Shown one piece after another: positions 6,831-15,760 of a stretch of 64,000 nt of DNA. The notes below the pieces were generated by a model that was not told the DNA's origin, made no database searches, and saw only the letters and a program-made list of their open reading frames with translations. The translations under genes were made by a program, and so were the position numbers. Within the stretch, counting starts at the first letter, position 1; each line of letters begins with the position of its first letter. The DNA is from Treponema socranskii subsp. paredis ATCC 35535 (GTDB taxonomy: Bacteria; Spirochaetota; Spirochaetia; Treponematales; Treponemataceae): contig KE332515.1 in the NCBI GenBank assembly GCA_000413015.1, forward strand, positions 1,632,377-1,696,376. The letters are read 5' to 3'.

Positions 6831-9188
6831 CTACAACACCGTACATAAAAACGCGGTTGTCAACCCCAGGAAAATCGACAGCCCCAGCATGTGTACGGGC
6901 ACGAAGGAACTGAGTGCGAGCGCACCGAAAGAAACGGCGGTCGTCAAAAAAGACAGCAAAATCGCAAAGGGTTCGAGCCGCGCGTTCACGGACGTATCGC
7001 TCCGTTTTTCATTTTCGATCATGTAAATGACGTAATCGAGACCGAGTCCGAAAACCAAAATCATACCGGTGATTGAAAAGAATTCGAGCGGTATGCCGCG
7101 CGCTGAAAAAATCGACGCGATGACAAGCACGATGAGCAGCGGGATCGACGCGATTTTCAGCGTATGCTTCCAATTATAAAAAATCTTGAGCACGATAACG
7201 ATGACTACGTATGCGATTGCAAACAGCATCAAAATCGTTTTTGTCAGACGATCCAAATCGCGTCCGATATCTTTGATTTTATTTTCAAAGTAAACATTCG
7301 GATCTTCCGATGCTATGCGTATATATGCATCTTCATCGGTAATCGACATGGGAAGTACGATCGAATAATATCTTCCGTCGATTTTCCCGAGCCACGCGGA
7401 AGATATCGCCTTTTTAAGGTATTCGGGGATATCGTCTTCCGGCGTGACGTATTTTTTACCGTCGGCATCGTAAGACGCTTGCAATTCCGCTGCAAGAGAA
7501 GCATCGTAGCCGAGCATTTCGTATTGAACGGGCGCAAGAGCCAAAAGCTTTCCCGCCGCTTCATGAGATTTCTTTTGCTTTGCCGCAGACGGAATATACT
7601 GCGATGTCGCAACGTAACCGCCGAGCTTTTTGCCTTTATTAATTTCGGTCAGGCGCGCGCACAGCGCTTCTTCCGTTTGGAGCGTTTTTTCAATCGTATC
7701 TCCGGCTATGATAAACCAGCCGGTCGGATTGTAGTTGAGTACTTTATACGAAATGACGGCATCGTCGCGGACACGCCCCTGCGCTTCGTACAATTTATTG
7801 ACATCGTTTTCTATTTTAATATTTTTGCGATTGACGAAAAGCGTCGTAAGAGTCACCGTAAAAACGGCGGCTACCGCAATCCGGCTGATTTTCTTTTTGT
7901 CGTACCAGGCAGGCGCGGAAATCATATTGACAAGAGGAATGACGCGCTTCTCATCGGCCGGCATCGCAAGCAGAGGATACATGCTTACGACGGTTAAAAA
8001 TGCACTGAAAATGCCGGTAAGCGAAAACACCGCCATCTGCTTGAGCAATCCGAAAGGTGCAAATACGAGGATAAGGTAACAAAGTTCGGTAGAGATAAGC
8101 GACAGCAAAAGACCTGTCATCAAGTGACTGCGGATTTCTGCTCCGCTCGTAAGCGTTCGGTTAGCTTTCCAGTGGATAAAAAAATGCAGACTGTAATCGA
8201 TACAGGAGCCGATCAGCGACGTTCCGAACACAAGCGTCAGTATGTGAATTTGAGAGAAGCACATGTATGTCATCGCAAATGCGGCTGCAATCGAAAGCAA
8301 AATCGACACGATGGACAAAACGATTGGCAGCGGATTTTTAAACACGAGCAGCAGCAAAATAATAATACCGAGCAGCGTCACGGTCGAAATGATTGAAATT
8401 TCGTTGCTCGCCGATGTCGAACTTTTGTGGCTGTGAAAGGGCGTACCCGAATACACAAAGCGCACTCCGTCTTTTTCAAGCGGTTCGCAGACTTCATAAA
8501 TCCGCACGACGGCATTCGACTTGCTTGCGAGCGCCGCTCCCTCTTTGCTTAGAATACCCTGAATCATCACGTACCAGACGCTTTCGTATTCCGTCGCGAG
8601 TACGCCGTCTTTCGGTGAAACGGACGTTCCCGAATTTTCAAGCGACGCAAGATAATACTGCAGTATGTATTCGTCGAGCATAAAAGGATCGTCGCCTAGA
8701 TTTTCAAGAGAAGAAAACGTAAAGGCGCCGTAAGCTTTCGCGAGCGCGTTTTCCGCAAAACTTTCCGCGCCGCCCGGAGACGAAAGAGCTGCAACGGCTT
8801 CATCATCAAGCAGATTCCAGCGGTATTCGTGAACGAACTTCGTCACGCCTTCAAGCATCGCCGCATCGGAATAAAGCGATACCGATTTGAAGCCGTCGCT
8901 CGATTCGAGCTCTCCATATACGGTTTCCGCAACGGACTTCGCAGTATTGAAATCTTTGTGCGACACGAGGATAAATACGTTTTGCCCCGTCGTTTCGGTG
9001 AGACGCTCGTCGGCGACTCCCATCGCTTTGCCGATATCCGGCTTGGGCAGCATATTGAAAAGATCGGCGTCAAGGTTTACCCTGCCAGCACGCGCAATGA
9101 TAAAAAGGCACGGAATAAGAATGAGCGCGTGAAAAACGAGCCACGCAAATGCGAAAGTTTTATTTCGCGGTAAAGACGGCTTTTTCAT
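6831..9188 (-). CDS. MMPL-family exporter of the APE-like cluster (ApeM-like)
   Basis: 785-residue inner-membrane RND/MMPL protein. One helix at residues 10-30, a periplasmic domain to about 250, a helix block (VTLLGIIILLLLVFKNPLPIVLS, then GTSLIGSCIDYSLHFFIHW), a second periplasmic domain and a last helix block with GLGLDYVIYMIENE. The length and position after a LolA-like gene match the exporter of aryl-polyene clusters (COG4258), thought to move the lipid from inner membrane to periplasm. Its start overlaps the LolA-like gene by 29 bp, so translation is coupled; AAGGAG lies 11 nt before ATG. Confidence 0.83.
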   Translation of the reverse strand: MKKPSLPRNKTFAFAWLVFHALILIPCLFIIARAGRVNLDADLFNMLPKPDIGKAMGVADERLTETTGQNVFILVSHKDFNTAKSVAETVYGELESSDGFKSVSLYSDAAMLEGVTKFVHEYRWNLLDDEAVAALSSPGGAESFAENALAKAYGAFTFSSLENLGDDPFMLDEYILQYYLASLENSGTSVSPKDGVLATEYESVWYVMIQGILSKEGAALASKSNAVVRIYEVCEPLEKDGVRFVYSGTPFHSHKSSTSASNEISIISTVTLLGIIILLLLVFKNPLPIVLSIVSILLSIAAAFAMTYMCFSQIHILTLVFGTSLIGSCIDYSLHFFIHWKANRTLTSGAEIRSHLMTGLLLSLISTELCYLILVFAPFGLLKQMAVFSLTGIFSAFLTVVSMYPLLAMPADEKRVIPLVNMISAPAWYDKKKISRIAVAAVFTVTLTTLFVNRKNIKIENDVNKLYEAQGRVRDDAVISYKVLNYNPTGWFIIAGDTIEKTLQTEEALCARLTEINKGKKLGGYVATSQYIPSAAKQKKSHEAAGKLLALAPVQYEMLGYDASLAAELQASYDADGKKYVTPEDDIPEYLKKAISSAWLGKIDGRYYSIVLPMSITDEDAYIRIASEDPNVYFENKIKDIGRDLDRLTKTILMLFAIAYVVIVIVLKIFYNWKHTLKIASIPLLIVLVIASIFSARGIPLEFFSITGMILVFGLGLDYVIYMIENEKRSDTSVNARLEPFAILLSFLTTAVSFGALALSSFVPVHMLGLSIFLGLTTAFLCTVL

Positions 9189-9789
9189 CGGCAGAAAGCT
9201 CCTTCGGATATTTTTGATTCGAAAACGTATAAGTGATGGTGTCGCCGCCCGCTTCAGTCATAACGATCGTATCGAATTCCGCTCCGCCGGATGCGCCCGT
9301 TCCGCCGAGTGCGAGCGATTTCATGACGGCGGCAACCGTTTTGTCTTTCGGAGTAAGAACGGCATTCCACTTGTTTCCGTCTGAAGAAAATGCGACGGAA
9401 AAATTTTCATATAATTTTTTTACATTGCCCGAAAAAATCGAAGAGAGCGTCGTCGAAATGCTCGTAAAGATTTGATTGTTCGACGCGTCGATAACGGTTT
9501 TTTTTCCGTCGGGGGTCGTTTGAATAACGCTCGTCAAACCGACGACGAGCGACGACGGAAACGGCTTCAGCGTTTTCCACATAATGCCGTCGAGGCTGAA
9601 TATAAAGGTTCCGCTCGACGTGAGCGAACGGTTCACTTTCGAAATCGTACGCACCTGCGTAAAGTTTCCGGTCGTATTCGGATGGCGCGCAAGATCGGCA
9701 CATACGCTATCGAATGTCGCATCCGCGGCAAAAAGCGGCATCGCCGCAAAAGCAAGAACACATATAAAATTAACAAGTATTTTTTTCAT
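9160..9789 (-). CDS. LolA-like outer-membrane lipoprotein carrier (ApeL-like)
   Basis: 209 residues with a clear signal peptide ending AAMPLFAAD, then a LolA-type half-barrel: TTGNFTQVRTISKVNRSL, GTFIFSLDGIMWKTLKPFPSS. Periplasmic LolA proteins ferry lipoproteins or lipids to the outer membrane; the copy in APE clusters is a dedicated paralogue acting with the MMPL exporter. GGAGG precedes ATG 9789. It sits between the thioesterase and the exporter with tight spacing. Its cargo here is unknown, most likely the acylated product of the operon. Confidence 0.8.
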   Translation of the reverse strand: MKKILVNFICVLAFAAMPLFAADATFDSVCADLARHPNTTGNFTQVRTISKVNRSLTSSGTFIFSLDGIMWKTLKPFPSSLVVGLTSVIQTTPDGKKTVIDASNNQIFTSISTTLSSIFSGNVKKLYENFSVAFSSDGNKWNAVLTPKDKTVAAVMKSLALGGTGASGGAEFDTIVMTEAGGDTITYTFSNQKYPKELSADEKAVFTAK

Positions 9790-9811
9790 ACAATACCTCC
9801 GTAAGCGCCTA

Positions 9812-10246
9812 TCAAACGCCGTTATTTTTTAATAATACTTCAACGCGGGCGATCAATTTTTCGGGACACACGAAACACGTTTCACCCGTTTCTATCTTTA
9901 CCGCCATCTGCGTACTTTCCGCCTTTGTCGCAAGAACGCCGGTTTTCGCATTGTAAATCTCATAGCGTATTTTAAGACGATTTTCGTATTCAATCAATGA
10001 GGCTGTAATGCGCGCTTCATCTCCGAATGCGAGCGATCGCACGTATTTTATATTCAACGAAGTCACCGGAAACGCGTAGCCGTCTTCGACCATCTGCAGA
10101 TAGCCGTAGCCGATTTTATCGAGCAGCGCGCACCTGCCTCGCTCGATGAATTTTACGTAATTTCCGTGCCATGCGACGCGCATCGAATCGACGTCGTAAA
10201 ATTCGACTTTAAATGTCATCTCTTCCGAAATGAGCGAACCGTTCAT
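9812..10246 (-). CDS. Hotdog-fold acyl-ACP/CoA thioesterase (ApeK-like)
   Basis: 144 residues of the 4-hydroxybenzoyl-CoA thioesterase/YbgC type: VEFYDVDSMRVAWHGNYVKFIERGR holds the catalytic Asp region and the HGNYV turn. It should release or edit acyl chains from the two carrier proteins of the operon. ATG 10246 is chosen because it follows the acyltransferase stop by one base with AAGGAAG upstream; an upstream in-frame ATG would lie inside the preceding gene. The neighbourhood matches ApeK of aryl-polyene clusters. Confidence 0.8.
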   Translation of the reverse strand: MNGSLISEEMTFKVEFYDVDSMRVAWHGNYVKFIERGRCALLDKIGYGYLQMVEDGYAFPVTSLNIKYVRSLAFGDEARITASLIEYENRLKIRYEIYNAKTGVLATKAESTQMAVKIETGETCFVCPEKLIARVEVLLKNNGV

Positions 10247-10247
10247 A

Positions 10248-11246
10248 TCATGCTTCCTTGAGATTTTCGTCTTCAACCCAAAAATTAAAAAAATTATACC
10301 ACTGCAGAGGATACATTATGCAATACTTTTCCAGAAGAGCGACGTATTCACGGCATAAACGTTTGATCCGCGTCTCCCGTTCCGCGCGGGGACAATCGAA
10401 TGCTATGTCGGTTTTATGTACGTGCATCGAATAGCGCGGCGTAAGCATGAGCGTTTTTTCGCGGAGAGCAAAGACGAAATACGTCGGCGCTTTTAAAAGC
10501 GCTGCGAGCAAAAACGCGCCGTACGAAAACCGCGCGGATTTACCGAGAAAATTTTCCGTTATCGATCTGTCTACGGTACTGAGAGAAGTGCGGTCGGCGG
10601 CGATGACGACGAGGCCGCCTTCATCGATCCTGTCCATCAAAAGCGAAATCGTTCCGGCATCGATTTCATCCGCATTTATTATATTGAGCTGCACGTGCGG
10701 ATTGATTTTTTTTATCGTGTTGTTGAATTTTTGTGTCGTATTCAAATTCAAAATCGCCGTAACGGGCACATAGTGCGACACGCCGGTGCGGCCGTATTCT
10801 GCAAGACTCCTCAGCATTTCGATATTGCCCAAATGCGAGCCGATAAGCAGCGCGCCTTTTTTTCGATCGAGCTCTTCGATCAGCAATGTAACGTCGTCTT
10901 CGTGAAGCTTGATTTTATTAAAATCGATTTTACCGCACCAGCCTTCGATCTTTTCGACAATGCATAATGCAAACGACACGATGTGTCTATAGATATGAGG
11001 CCGCTTTATGCGATCATCTCTGCCTTCGGTATACCGCAGCAGCCGATTTTGATACGCGCGCGATTCGACTCGGGCACGCTTCGAACACGCAAAATAAAAA
11101 AAAGAAATGGGAAATGCGAGCAAGCCGACAAACCACAGGGGCAGATGCGAAACGAGCCACACAAGGAATACGATCGGGCGGCTGCTCGATACTTCTTCTC
11201 TCTTTTGCGTCCAGTGTTCGTCCGTCCTCTCCGCAAGTTCAGCCAT
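10248..11246 (-). CDS. LpxL/HtrB-like lipid acyltransferase (COG4261-like)
   Basis: 332 residues. One membrane anchor near residues 28-52, then the lysophospholipid/lipid A acyltransferase core with the HX4E catalytic motif in GSHLGNIEML (about residue 138) and the GGLVVIAADRTS block. It would transfer an acyl chain from carrier protein to a lipid or sugar acceptor at the inner membrane. In APE clusters a glycosyltransferase and a predicted acyltransferase appear side by side or fused; here they are two genes overlapping by 8 bp with the glycosyltransferase at 11239-12042. Confidence 0.82.
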   Translation of the reverse strand: MAELAERTDEHWTQKREEVSSSRPIVFLVWLVSHLPLWFVGLLAFPISFFYFACSKRARVESRAYQNRLLRYTEGRDDRIKRPHIYRHIVSFALCIVEKIEGWCGKIDFNKIKLHEDDVTLLIEELDRKKGALLIGSHLGNIEMLRSLAEYGRTGVSHYVPVTAILNLNTTQKFNNTIKKINPHVQLNIINADEIDAGTISLLMDRIDEGGLVVIAADRTSLSTVDRSITENFLGKSARFSYGAFLLAALLKAPTYFVFALREKTLMLTPRYSMHVHKTDIAFDCPRAERETRIKRLCREYVALLEKYCIMYPLQWYNFFNFWVEDENLKEA

Positions 11247-12042
11247 GAGTCCCTCTTCTGCAAATCGCGCGGAACGCCAAAAGCGGCAAGCGCACGATCA
11301 TGCCGAAAAACAATTTCGTAAACGACAGCGATATGCGGATATTGTCGCGCACCATACGGAAATTCGAAATACCGTCTGCGGGGTAAGTTACGCGCACCGG
11401 ATAGGATTTTATACGCACGCCGCTCCATACGAAGTGTACGAGGATGTCCGCGTCGTATCCCATGCGCGCATCGACCCACGCACGGCAGCTGAGCAGGCGG
11501 CAATACGGTTCGACCGGATAGATCCGAAAGCCGCACATGGCGTCGACGATTTCATCGCTCAGAGACACAAAGCGAGCCCAGCGGTTAGAAATCTCTCTGC
11601 CTTTTTTACGGGAAAGCGGCACCGATTCGTCGAATACGGGCGTACCGCAGATGAGGCAAGAAGGATTTTTTTCCGCCGCTTCGATAAAAAAAGAAGCGCG
11701 CGACGCATCATGCTGTCCGTCCGAATCGATTTGAAAGGCGTGCGTCAAACCGAGTTCGCGCGCTTTTAAAACACCGCTCATCATCGCTTTGCCCTTACCG
11801 CCGTTTTTTTTCCGTTCGACAAGTACGGCAAGCGGACACGAATCGACAGCCGCGCGGATCTGCTTTTTATTCGCCTCATCGTTACCGTCGTCCACAACGA
11901 TGATCGGCCGGCCGTATACGGCAAGAGAGCGGATGACGGAGCCGACCGTCGAACCGTGATTGTACACGGGAATGACGAAGCCGAGTTTTATCGCAGCTTT
12001 CTGCGCCGCATCGTTTCGCGACGAGTTTTGCACCGCATCCAT
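11239..12042 (-). CDS. Family 2 glycosyltransferase (ApeJ-like)
   Basis: 267 residues with a GT-A fold: GFVIPVYNHGSTVG at the start, IVVDDGNDEANK for nucleotide binding, NGGKGKAM, and the metal-binding DSDGQHD (about residue 108). It resembles dolichyl-phosphate mannosyltransferase-like GT2 enzymes. Starts 3 nt after the dehydratase stop and overlaps the acyltransferase start, so it is translationally coupled. It would add a sugar to the lipid head group made by this operon. Donor and acceptor cannot be told from sequence. Confidence 0.83.
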   Translation of the reverse strand: MDAVQNSSRNDAAQKAAIKLGFVIPVYNHGSTVGSVIRSLAVYGRPIIVVDDGNDEANKKQIRAAVDSCPLAVLVERKKNGGKGKAMMSGVLKARELGLTHAFQIDSDGQHDASRASFFIEAAEKNPSCLICGTPVFDESVPLSRKKGREISNRWARFVSLSDEIVDAMCGFRIYPVEPYCRLLSCRAWVDARMGYDADILVHFVWSGVRIKSYPVRVTYPADGISNFRMVRDNIRISLSFTKLFFGMIVRLPLLAFRAICRRGTHG

Positions 12043-12045
12043 CGA

Positions 12046-12411
12046 TTACACCGCAGGAACGAAGATTCCCGACGAATACGCTTTATCGGATTTTTTTGCA
12101 TCCCACAGCAAAAAGGACATCGATTTTTTTTCGCGATTGAACTCAAGCTTTAAGCAGACGAGCGTATCGGGTCTGATCGGCGCGGAAAATTTAATGCGTT
12201 TGATTTCCGGCACATAGCGCTCCGTGCCGAAATATTTTTTTGAAAACCGCGTTATAATTTCAAACTGTGCGACGGCGGGAAGCAGTTTGAACTCCGGAAA
12301 ATGCCCGTCGAAAAAATCGCTCGAAGCAGGAATAAAAAATTCTATCTCCGCGGAATCCCCGCTCTGCGAAAGTATCTTTTCATCGACGATATCGTGCAGA
12401 TTTTCACTCAT
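12046..12411 (-). CDS. Hotdog-fold 3-hydroxyacyl-ACP dehydratase (ApeI/FabZ-like)
   Basis: 121 residues; the FabA/FabZ-type motif DGHFPEFKLLPAVAQFEI carries the catalytic His in the GHFP turn. The usual PGV is LPAV here, as often seen in the APE-type ApeI group. Start ATG 12411 has AAGGAGG 10 nt upstream; ATGs at 12420 and 12438 are less well placed. It would dehydrate 3-hydroxyacyl chains on the ACPs, but no ketosynthase or ketoreductase is present in the operon to make its substrate. Confidence 0.8.
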   Translation of the reverse strand: MSENLHDIVDEKILSQSGDSAEIEFFIPASSDFFDGHFPEFKLLPAVAQFEIITRFSKKYFGTERYVPEIKRIKFSAPIRPDTLVCLKLEFNREKKSMSFLLWDAKKSDKAYSSGIFVPAV

Positions 12412-12488
12412 GTTTATCATGCCTCCTTTTTTATGCATACGTCATTGCGCCGTATTCCGTCCGTATGTATCGCAGTTCCGTGCGGTTT

Positions 12489-14516
12489 TTATCGTACGGC
12501 CGCATCCGACGCATCGCGCGCCGCAAACAAAGCTGCTATATCTTCCTTGTGCTTTTTACCCTGCACATCGCACGGAAGAGACGCGACATAGCGCCAGCGT
12601 TTCGGAATGACGACGTTTTCAAAATAATTCATAAGATAATCGTGAAAGAATTTATTAATTGTCAATTTTTTTTCATTTTGAAATTTCCGCTTACCGTCCG
12701 TATTGAGTACGAGCGCCGCCGCAAGATACTGACGCACATCTTCGAGCGCGATGACTTTTACGTCGGAAACGAAGCCGCTCTGTAAAAGCCTGTTTTCGAC
12801 TTCCGTCATCGAAATGCGTTTTTCCTCTATCTTTACGATCGAGTCGGCCCTGCCCTTCATGACGAATCTGCCGTCGGGAAGGAGATCCACCAAATCGGCG
12901 GTCGCAAAACCTTTCGGATCTTTGATATACGGCGAGACGATGACGAGACAACCGTCTTCCCCTTTCCAAATCTTCGCGTTGTCGAAGGGCGTCCACGTAA
13001 GTCCGTCTTTCGTCTGCTGCCGGTACGCGATGCCGCTCGTTTCCGTCGAACCGTACACTTCAAGCGGACAAAAACCGAATACGGCTTCGGTCTTTTCGGC
13101 AAGCTCTTTCGAAACGGCTCCGCCGCTTGTAAAGATAAAGCAATTGTCGAGCGGCAGTTTCCGCTCGGTTTCAACGGCGCGTTTTAAAAATGCGGGTGTC
13201 GCGATGATCATATAAGATTCGTCGGAAAGCGTTTCGAATTCTTCGGGATATTCGATGCGCGTGCGGCGAAACGGAACGCCGTACCCGAACGGAAGCGCGA
13301 TGCCGAATAAAAAACCGTAGATGTGGTGCTGACTCACCGTCGTAACGAGTTTTCGCTTTGCGAATTCCGCGCCCCACTTGGAAAAGACGAACGCGTTGTC
13401 GAGTTCGAATTCGGTCATGCGCTGGCGGACGCCTTTGGGCTTTCCGGTGCTGCCCGACGTGTAGAGCAAAATATCCGTATCGTCCGCAACGATTTTCGGA
13501 AGCGAACGCATATCGTTTTCCGCCGGAAAAGCCGCCTTTTCGACGACATCAGGGATAAAAATCGCACCGGCAATATCGCGATCGGTTAAAAATTCGACGC
13601 CGTCCGTTTTGATTTCCGCGATGAATTCGCTCGTAACGTTTTGCGTCAAAAGCACCGTTTTTTTGCATTGCAAAAGCGCAATGAACGCGCACAGAAAATA
13701 CCAGTAATCTTCGCAGTGGAGAATATATTTTTGAGCCGATTTTTCGGAAATGAATTTTCGAAGCTTTGCGGAATCGGAAAGAAAATCGCGCCACGTTTTA
13801 TACGCGCCGTCCGACCACTTCCGTTCGTAACAGACGATAAAATTGTCGGGGCGGGAATCCGCCGTAAATGTACCGATCGTATGCGCTTCCGGCATTTTTT
13901 TTTGTACCCGCCTTCTGATAAGAAATTCAACCGCAAACATACAGCCCATAAGCGCGTATGAAATGCCGCCGTTGTATACCGACCACACCGTATCGGAACA
14001 AAAAAACGTCGTAAACGCCGAAACGCTTCCGTTGCAGATAAAAAAAATGCACCACGCAAGGGTCACTTTGCGGCAGTACCGCTCTATCGAACTTTCAGCT
14101 GCAGATCCGCGTATCGTTTTATCCTGCAGACATGCAAATCTGAAAATGATGTTCGGCGGCAAAAAAAGCGTGCTGCCGAAAACAACGAGCAGCGTTGCAC
14201 TGATCGCAACCGAATACAGTTTTAAAAATACGGTTCGATTCGTAAAAAAGCAAAACAGACCGGCTGCAAGAAAAAGCGCGGACTGCGCAAGCGGTTTCCA
14301 ATCGAAAGCCCGCTTTCCGTTTTTTACCGTTTCGTTTTCCTTTCCGTCCGCACTCCGCGCCCGTCCCGTCGCGCCCAAAAAAAACGCGAAAGCGAGAGCG
14401 ATAATGCACAGCGATAAAATCCTGACCGGAAGTTTTAATACGACAAGGAAAGTAAAAACAAGGACGGGATAAAGAAACGCGACCGCATAAAACAGAACCT
14501 TAACAAATTTTTTCAT
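12489..14516 (-). CDS. Membrane protein (ApeG-like) fused to AMP-ligase (ApeH-like)
   Basis: 675 residues in two parts. Residues 1-205 hold about six hydrophobic helices and match the COG4648-type membrane protein that is a separate gene in APE clusters. Residues 210-675 form an adenylating ligase: LLYTSGSTGKPKG (about 352), VYGSTETSGI, then the C-terminal GRADSIVKIEEKRIS with the hinge and a catalytic Lys near GKKHKED. It should activate a carboxylic acid with ATP and load an ACP. Start ATG 14516 is preferred because the membrane family begins MKKFVKVL-like; an ATG at 14576 is in frame but precedes a hairpin and T-tract. No clear Shine-Dalgarno at either. Confidence 0.82.
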   Translation of the reverse strand: MKKFVKVLFYAVAFLYPVLVFTFLVVLKLPVRILSLCIIALAFAFFLGATGRARSADGKENETVKNGKRAFDWKPLAQSALFLAAGLFCFFTNRTVFLKLYSVAISATLLVVFGSTLFLPPNIIFRFACLQDKTIRGSAAESSIERYCRKVTLAWCIFFICNGSVSAFTTFFCSDTVWSVYNGGISYALMGCMFAVEFLIRRRVQKKMPEAHTIGTFTADSRPDNFIVCYERKWSDGAYKTWRDFLSDSAKLRKFISEKSAQKYILHCEDYWYFLCAFIALLQCKKTVLLTQNVTSEFIAEIKTDGVEFLTDRDIAGAIFIPDVVEKAAFPAENDMRSLPKIVADDTDILLYTSGSTGKPKGVRQRMTEFELDNAFVFSKWGAEFAKRKLVTTVSQHHIYGFLFGIALPFGYGVPFRRTRIEYPEEFETLSDESYMIIATPAFLKRAVETERKLPLDNCFIFTSGGAVSKELAEKTEAVFGFCPLEVYGSTETSGIAYRQQTKDGLTWTPFDNAKIWKGEDGCLVIVSPYIKDPKGFATADLVDLLPDGRFVMKGRADSIVKIEEKRISMTEVENRLLQSGFVSDVKVIALEDVRQYLAAALVLNTDGKRKFQNEKKLTINKFFHDYLMNYFENVVIPKRWRYVASLPCDVQGKKHKEDIAALFAARDASDAAVR

Positions 14517-14522
14517 CGACAG

Positions 14523-14572
14523 AAAACGGTATCGATTAAAAAAAACGAAGCGGCCTGCCGCAAAAGCCTGCC
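14523..14572 (-). terminator. Possible attenuator hairpin ahead of the ligase gene
   Basis: Minus strand: GCGGC ... GCCGC within a doubled GCGGCAGGC sequence, followed by TTCGTTTTTTTT. It lies between the ACP stop (14588) and the preferred ligase start (14516) and looks like a rho-independent terminator, so it may lower expression of the downstream genes relative to the two ACPs. Confidence 0.4.
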
Positions 14573-14587
14573 GCATTCGTTTTTACG

Positions 14588-14836
14588 TTAAGCCTGCTGC
14601 GTATACGGATACAGCGCGTCGACGACATCCTGCATCGTCTTTACCGTTTTAAAAATCGCGGGATCGACTTTGCCGGGAATGAAATCCTTCATCTTTACGA
14701 TCAAGTCGATCGAATCGATGGAGTCGAGCTCAAGATCGTCGCCGAGCTTTGCCGTCGGAGTGATTTTATCCTCTTCGATTTCAAATTCTTTGGAAAGAAT
14801 CGCTTTCAAGTTGTCGAAAATTTCTTCTTTAGTCAT
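14588..14836 (-). CDS. Acyl carrier protein (ApeF-like)
   Basis: 82 residues; LGDDLELDSIDSIDLIVKMK carries the 4'-phosphopantetheine attachment Ser (S39 of the chosen start). Typical acidic four-helix ACP. ATG 14836 has AGAGGAA just upstream; an earlier ATG at 14866 would begin inside the preceding ACP gene. Ten nt separate it from ACP 14847-15104. Paired dissimilar ACPs at the head of the operon are characteristic of APE-type clusters. Confidence 0.88.
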   Translation of the reverse strand: MTKEEIFDNLKAILSKEFEIEEDKITPTAKLGDDLELDSIDSIDLIVKMKDFIPGKVDPAIFKTVKTMQDVVDALYPYTQQA

Positions 14837-14846
14837 ACAATTCCTC

Positions 14847-15104
14847 TTACGCCTTTTCGGCAGCAATATATTCAGCTAATGCATCGACCGATGCAAAATG
14901 CTTTTTATTATCAGCGCTTTCAGCGGAAAGCTTTACGCCGAATTTCTTTTTCAACGCTACGCCCAATTCAAGAGCATCGATTGAATCAAGCCCCAGCCCC
15001 GTTCCGAAAAGCGGCTCCGCGTCGTCAATATCTTCCGGCTTTATGTCTTCCAGCTGCAACGACGACACAATCACTTCTTTAATCTGTCGTTTTAAATCAT
15101 CCAT
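14847..15104 (-). CDS. Acyl carrier protein (ApeE-like)
   Basis: 85 residues with a GTGLGLDSIDALELGVALKK motif; S41 is the phosphopantetheine site. The GLGLDSIDALEL form is closer to APE/flexirubin cluster ACPs than to the housekeeping fatty-acid ACP (usually GADSLD). First gene of the minus-strand operon running to about 6831. AT-rich upstream DNA holds the probable promoter. Confidence 0.88.
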   Translation of the reverse strand: MDDLKRQIKEVIVSSLQLEDIKPEDIDDAEPLFGTGLGLDSIDALELGVALKKKFGVKLSAESADNKKHFASVDALAEYIAAEKA

Positions 15105-15152
15105 AACAATATTATAACCCGATTATTATAAAATTTGTATAATTATAAACAA

Positions 15153-15181
15153 ACATAGAAAAAAAAGCAACAGAACGTCAA
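15153..15181 (-). promoter_or_regulatory. Weak promoter candidate for the APE-like operon
   Basis: Minus strand: TTGACG (15176-15181) with CTATGT at 17-nt spacing (15153-15158). Several TATAAT words lie closer to the ACP start but have no -35 at the right distance, so the exact site is uncertain. Confidence 0.3.
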
Positions 15182-15290
15182 GACGCGTATCAAAACGAAA
15201 AAACCTGTCTTGAAGCGGGAATACGGTAATAATTGAAATATGAGCGGAAGTCCGGCTGCCGGCACCGCCGCGCCTGCAGCCGAAATCTTG

Positions 15291-15584
15291 TTATTTTGTG
15301 TGGTCTTGGATTTTATCTTTTTCTTTTTTTATCTTCGTATCGAGCGTATCCATAAGTTTGTTGAGGCCGGCATCGAAACTGTAATCTTTGCTTGTTACGT
15401 GTCCCTGTGTTCCCCAACGGAAATTGAACGTCGCATCGAATGAATACTCTTTATCGTATTTTACCCGCAAAGTAAAATCGATGATCAAATCTTCGGCATA
15501 GGCGATGCGCTTTAACTTTGTTTCGATCTTGTCCGACTGTTTTTTTTCAAACTCGAAACCGACTGCCAATACGTTTTTTGTCAT
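15291..15584 (-). CDS. hpf: HPF/RaiA-like ribosome hibernation factor
   Basis: 97 residues. The order FEFEKKQSDKIETKLKRIAY, LIIDFTLRVKYDKEYSFDATF, DYSFDAGLNKLMDTLDTKIK, KEKDKIQDH follows the alpha-beta layout of the ribosome-hibernation promoting factor/YfiA family, ending in its typical KxKEKxxDH. Short form, lacking the C-terminal dimerisation domain of long HPF. Start ATG 15584 has GAGGAGGG upstream; the longer in-frame reading upstream is non-coding leader. Expressed from the promoter at 15654-15682. Similarity is moderate, so the family call is likely but not certain. Confidence 0.65.
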   Translation of the reverse strand: MTKNVLAVGFEFEKKQSDKIETKLKRIAYAEDLIIDFTLRVKYDKEYSFDATFNFRWGTQGHVTSKDYSFDAGLNKLMDTLDTKIKKEKDKIQDHTK

Positions 15585-15653
15585 GCAGCCCTCCTCTGTA
15601 CGTGTGTTCGGTACGCCTGAAACACAGGCCGCGGCGATCGAGCCGCCGTCTAT

Positions 15654-15682
15654 AGTATACAGCGGAATGTGCAAAAAAGCAA
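15654..15682 (-). promoter_or_regulatory. Promoter of the HPF-like gene
   Basis: Minus strand: TTGCTT (15677-15682), 17-nt spacer, TATACT (15654-15659). The leader of about 65 nt includes a GC-rich hairpin with CGGCG/CGCCG arms. Confidence 0.6.
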
Positions 15683-15760
15683 AATAAAAATAAGCGCGCA
15701 ATTTGAGGGCTGTACCTATAAATCTCCGTTATAAAAATACTGCCGCGCATATACGGCGTA

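Noticed and set aside
7164-7997. Plus-strand open frame of 277 codons inside the MMPL exporter
   Set aside because: Antisense shadow with no start signal and no recognisable motifs; the exporter frame is clear.
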